NCBI RefSeq assembly: GCF_001857965.1
Contig: NZ_CP017774.1
Span: forward strand, 3,720,001 to 3,784,000
Direction of reading: 5' to 3'
Origin: Flavobacterium commune
GTDB taxonomy: Bacteria; Bacteroidota; Bacteroidia; Flavobacteriales; Flavobacteriaceae
DNA: 64,000 bases
In this document: positions 62,824-64,000 of the stretch, in pieces
How positions within the stretch are numbered: position 1 is the stretch's first letter
How the letters are laid out: each line of letters starts with the position of its first letter
Notes under the pieces: generated by a model
The model's database searches: none
Told to the model about the DNA's origin: nothing
What the model saw: the letters and a program-made list of their open reading frames with translations, nothing else
Program-made: the position numbers and the translations under genes

Positions 62824-63132
62824 ATGTTAATAGAATTAAACGAAGATACATTAGCCAATTTAGTTAATGAAAACGAAAAAGTAGTAGTTCAGTTTTCGGC
62901 ATCATGGTGTGGTAATTGCCGTATTATGAAACCAAAATTCAAAAAACTGGCTACCGAAAATGAATCGATCACTTTTGCTCTAGTTGACGCTGAAAATTTT
63001 CCGGAATCCAGAAAATTAGCGAATGTGAGCAATTTACCAACCTTTGCTACTTTTGTAAATGGAAAATTGGTAAACGAAACCCAAACGAACAAACAAGAAG
63101 TCTTAATCGAATTGGTTAACGAAATCGTATAA
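62824..63132 (+). CDS. thioredoxin family protein
   Basis: The 102-residue protein is a single thioredoxin domain with the active site C29-G-N-C32 in ASWCGNCRIMKP; the usual CGPC proline is replaced by asparagine. The cis-proline loop is SNLPTFATF. It probably reduces the neighbouring peroxiredoxins. It lies between peroxiredoxin and DUF6952 genes, on the same strand. Confidence 0.95.
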   Translation: MLIELNEDTLANLVNENEKVVVQFSASWCGNCRIMKPKFKKLATENESITFALVDAENFPESRKLANVSNLPTFATFVNGKLVNETQTNKQEVLIELVNEIV

Positions 63133-63180
63133 AAATAGCGACAAAACACTTCTGACTTCCAACCTCTAATTTCTAACTTT

Positions 63181-63438
63181 ATGAAACTACCCGTAATAAA
63201 ACAACTGACTCAGTTTATCGAAGAAAACGACCAGGATTACATCATTGAAACTATAGAAGTTCTGGAAGCAATGACTGAGATTTCTTCACTTAAAGATGAA
63301 GAATTAGATGTTATTGGCGAATTAATTTCGAATATGTATGGTGCTCTTGAAGTTCATAAACTAATCAAAAACGGAACCGATAAAAAAGAAGCATTGAATA
63401 CTTTTATGAAAAGAGTATTAGGCTCTATCGACAAATAA
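63181..63438 (+). CDS. DUF6952-like protein
   Basis: The 85-residue helical protein (MKLPVIKQLTQFIEENDQ ... ELISNMYGALEVHKLIKNG) resembles the DUF6952 family, which in Flavobacteriia is found beside peroxiredoxin, thioredoxin and Tpx genes, as here. It has no cysteine and no known function. The context suggests a part in peroxide response. Confidence 0.8.
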   Translation: MKLPVIKQLTQFIEENDQDYIIETIEVLEAMTEISSLKDEELDVIGELISNMYGALEVHKLIKNGTDKKEALNTFMKRVLGSIDK

Positions 63439-63458
63439 AACTTTGATTTTATAAAAAT

Positions 63459-63489
63459 AAAATGCACCTTTTAAAGTTGCATTTTTTTT
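63459..63489 (+). terminator. terminator after the DUF6952 gene
   Basis: AAAATGCA pairs with TGCATTTT, with CTTTTAAAG forming the inner part, followed by a run of T. Confidence 0.82.
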
Positions 63490-63618
63490 GCATTTACGGC
63501 TATTCCTCAAATAGACATTATGTTAAAAAATGATTCCGCAAAGATTTAAAATCTTAAATCAGAAATCCTAAATCTTAAATAATTTTCATACTTTTGAAGC
63601 TCATTAAAAAAATCAATT

Positions 63619-64000
63619 ATGGCTTCAATTACATTAGGAGGAAATCCAATAAACACTGCGGGAGAATTACCAAAAGTAGGTTCAAAACTTGCCGATTTTA
63701 AATTAGTAAAAAACGATCTTTCGGTTGCTTCTTTAAGCGATTTTAACGGAAAGAAATTAGTTTTAAATATTTTTCCAAGTATCGATACCGGAACTTGTGC
63801 TACATCAGTTAGAAAATTCAATGAGGCTGCTGCCAAATTAGAAAACACTGCTGTTTTATGTATCTCAAGAGATTTACCATTTGCTCAAAAACGTTTTTGT
63901 GGAGCTGAAGGAATCGAAAATGTAGTTAATTTATCAGACTTTCAGGAAGGAAGCTTTGGAAAAACAAACGGATTAGAAATTATTGATGGTCCTTTAGCAG
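63619..64000 (+). CDS. tpx: thiol peroxidase, N-terminal part
   Basis: The gene runs off the right edge; 127 codons are seen of about 165. The peroxidatic cysteine is C60 in [15 protein letters not shown] and the resolving cysteine C94 in [14 protein letters not shown], the same places as in E. coli Tpx. The start is at 63619 ([13 protein letters not shown]). It reduces lipid and alkyl peroxides using thioredoxin, and the thioredoxin gene lies 0.5 kb upstream. Confidence 0.96.
   Translation, partial: MASITLGGNPINTAGELPKVGSKLADFKLVKNDLSVASLSDFNGKKLVLNIFPSIDTGTCATSVRKFNEAAAKLENTAVLCISRDLPFAQKRFCGAEGIENVVNLSDFQEGSFGKTNGLEIIDGPLA

Noticed and set aside
1..64000. CRISPR arrays, prophage or conjugative element
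   Set aside because: No regularly spaced repeats of 24-40 bases, no cas genes, and no phage structural or transfer genes were seen.

Overview
The window reads as chromosome of a Flavobacterium-like member of the Bacteroidetes. Evidence: low G+C, promoter elements of the TAnnTTTG type with a TTG about 19 to 22 bases upstream, no Shine-Dalgarno signals, protein families largely restricted to Flavobacteriia (DUF6146, DUF6787, DUF6952, TonB plug/MG2 proteins), an ene-reductase, a fused CcsBA and menaquinone synthesis (MenD). No organism name can be proven from the sequence.

Layout. 1-5.9 kb: end of a methyltransferase, ferredoxin, LuxC-like acyl-CoA reductase, SerC and SerA, then small DUF genes. 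5.9-9.2 kb: a monooxygenase-fold protein, a DUF3861 protein and a sugar/sodium symporter, with two copies of a dispersed palindromic repeat. 9.2-16 kb: TetR regulator plus a complete RND efflux operon, with four copies of one palindromic operator, three of them spaced exactly 66 bp apart. 16-19.6 kb: ene-reductase, then an orphan reverse transcriptase (RT) of the antiviral UG/DRT kind with a gene-free, structured upstream region. 19.4-24.8 kb: a monooxygenase remnant, a FAH hydrolase/SDR operon with a divergent AraC regulator, and a TonB receptor. 24.9-25.2 kb: a three-tRNA operon (Ser-Pro-Arg). 25.4-28.3 kb: thiolase, NlpC/P60 peptidase, S1 protein. 28.5-37.8 kb: GH43 protein and three tandem MG2/TonB-plug paralogues that share almost identical blocks. 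38-47 kb: MenD, glutathione peroxidase, ECF sigma/anti-sigma pair, Dus, CcsBA. 47-51 kb: hydrolase, SDR, lipoprotein, acetyltransferase and AraC regulator. 51-54 kb: small orphan genes and an IS4-type insertion sequence. 54-62 kb: large FAD/Fe-S dehydrogenase and a peptidoglycan recycling cluster (GHL10, AmpG-like MFS, GH3). 62-64 kb: peroxide defence (peroxiredoxin, thioredoxin, DUF6952, Tpx cut by the window end).

The most interesting locus is the RT at 17442-18989 with its upstream region 18990-19422. The RT has the catalytic motifs (FDITSFFD, GIPQGSP, YSDD) but no maturase, endonuclease, Avd or retron partner. The upstream stretch has visibly higher G+C than the RT gene, forms strong hairpins, has promoter-like boxes on both strands, and contains long stop-free frames on both strands. 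This matches the layout of defence RTs that copy an upstream non-coding RNA (DRT2/DRT9 style). The RNA itself, its ends and its product are inference.

Other points worth a second look are a decayed duplicate of the start of the efflux outer-membrane gene lying between the pump gene and that gene, a dispersed ~180-bp repeat whose hairpin tip is swapped between copies, recent gene conversion between MG2/plug paralogues, and a perfect 17-bp hairpin in the leader of one of them.
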